A stretch of DNA of 5,286 bases, taken from the NCBI GenBank assembly GCA_040905045.1, contig JBBDSH010000063.1, positions 1-5,286 of the forward strand. The letters run 5' to 3'. Positions 4,886-5,286 of this stretch are shown one piece after another (position 1 is the stretch's first letter; every line of letters starts with the position of its first letter). The notes beneath the pieces are model-generated. The model had not been told where the DNA came from. It made no database searches and saw only the letters and a list, made by a program, of their open reading frames with translations. The DNA comes from JBBDSH01 sp040905045. Its GTDB lineage: Bacteria; Pseudomonadota; Gammaproteobacteria; Eutrophobiales; Eutrophobiaceae. The position numbers and the translations under genes were made by a program.

Positions 4886-5286
4886 ATGACGAGAACAGCA
4901 GCGGGCATTCTCTGTCTCGCGATGGGAATACTGCCCTTGACCCTGAAGGCGGAACAATCCCGGGACTTCGGCGATTATACGGTGCACTACAGCGCCTTCA
5001 CTACCGACATCCTCTCACCCGAAGTGGCCGGGTCTTACGGCATCCGGCGCAGCAGCAACCGCATCCTGCTGAACATATCCGTTCTGAAAAAAGTCATGGG
5101 GACCAGCGCTCAACCGGTACGCGCCGCCGTCAAGGCAACGGCCACCAACCTGAGTTCACAGTTGCGGGAGGTGGAAATGCGCGAACTCAATGAACACGGC
5201 GCCATCTACTACATTGGCGAATTGAAAGTCGAACACGGGGAAACCCTGACATTCGACCTCGCCATCACGCCGCATGACGCGGATGA
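4886..5286 (+). CDS. DUF4426 family periplasmic protein (3' end outside window)
   Basis: An open frame of 133 codons runs off the right edge. It starts with a Sec-type signal peptide: basic MTR, a hydrophobic core (about 6-18), and a probable cleavage after A22 (LKA then EQS). The mature part has FGDYTVHYSAF (28-38), LSPEVAGSYGI, ILLNISVLKK, the KATATNL segment and IYYIGEL, which I recognise as DUF4426. This is a small secreted family of unknown function found in gammaproteobacteria. In Pseudomonas-type genomes it sits between metX/metW and rdgB, close to yggT. Here yggU, metX and metW are not between yggT and this gene. Family members are around 140-150 aa, so only the last few residues are likely missing. 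The start is backed by a ribosome-binding site and an upstream sigma70-like promoter. Confidence 0.88.
   Translation, partial: MTRTAAGILCLAMGILPLTLKAEQSRDFGDYTVHYSAFTTDILSPEVAGSYGIRRSSNRILLNISVLKKVMGTSAQPVRAAVKATATNLSSQLREVEMRELNEHGAIYYIGELKVEHGETLTFDLAITPHDAD

Noticed and set aside
4508..4987. 159-aa minus-strand ORF overlapping the small ORF and DUF4426
   Set aside because: It would cover the DUF4426 start and signal peptide in antisense; the composition is low-complexity and unlike neighbouring genes.

Overview
The window looks like chromosomal DNA from a gammaproteobacterium with moderately high GC. The basis is the divergent pilT / yggS-proC-yggT block and a DUF4426 gene, an arrangement typical of Gammaproteobacteria such as Pseudomonas. 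I cannot assign a genus.

Layout: (1) 1-203, minus strand: the start of pilT, the type IV pilus retraction ATPase, running off the left edge. (2) 204-376: a divergent intergenic region. (3) 377-2583, plus strand: yggS (PLP homeostasis), proC (pyrroline-5-carboxylate reductase) and yggT (small integral membrane protein). ProC and yggT overlap by one base, while yggS and proC are separated by 129 bp that hold a repeat element. (4) 2584-2714: a second repeat element filling the gap between the convergent yggT and a short-chain dehydrogenase (SDR). (5) 2715-3485, minus: the SDR. (6) 3486-3800: a 315-bp gene-free gap holding a third repeat element. (7) 3801-4478, minus: an alpha/beta hydrolase of the phospholipase/carboxylesterase type. 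(8) 4602-4862, minus: an unrecognised 86-aa ORF. (9) 4886 to the right edge, plus: a periplasmic DUF4426 protein, with a good sigma70-like promoter lying inside the small ORF on the other strand.

The most striking feature is a set of three intergenic inverted repeats whose arms are themselves short tandem arrays. Element 1 (about 1046-1143) uses a heptamer like GGAGTNA, element 2 (2588-2714) a heptamer AGGNNCA, and element 3 (3660-3731) a nonamer NNCRCAAAG. The words differ but the architecture is the same: a phased array, a 28-60 nt loop, then the reverse-complement array. Each lies at the 3' end of a gene, and element 1 supplies the last codons and stop of yggS. They also coincide with a break from the commonly seen order: no yggU follows yggT, and an SDR and a hydrolase sit between yggT and DUF4426.

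The yggS-proC-yggT block is housekeeping (cofactor balance, proline synthesis, membrane). The SDR and hydrolase are plausible accessory metabolic enzymes with unknown substrates, and nothing shows that they act together.
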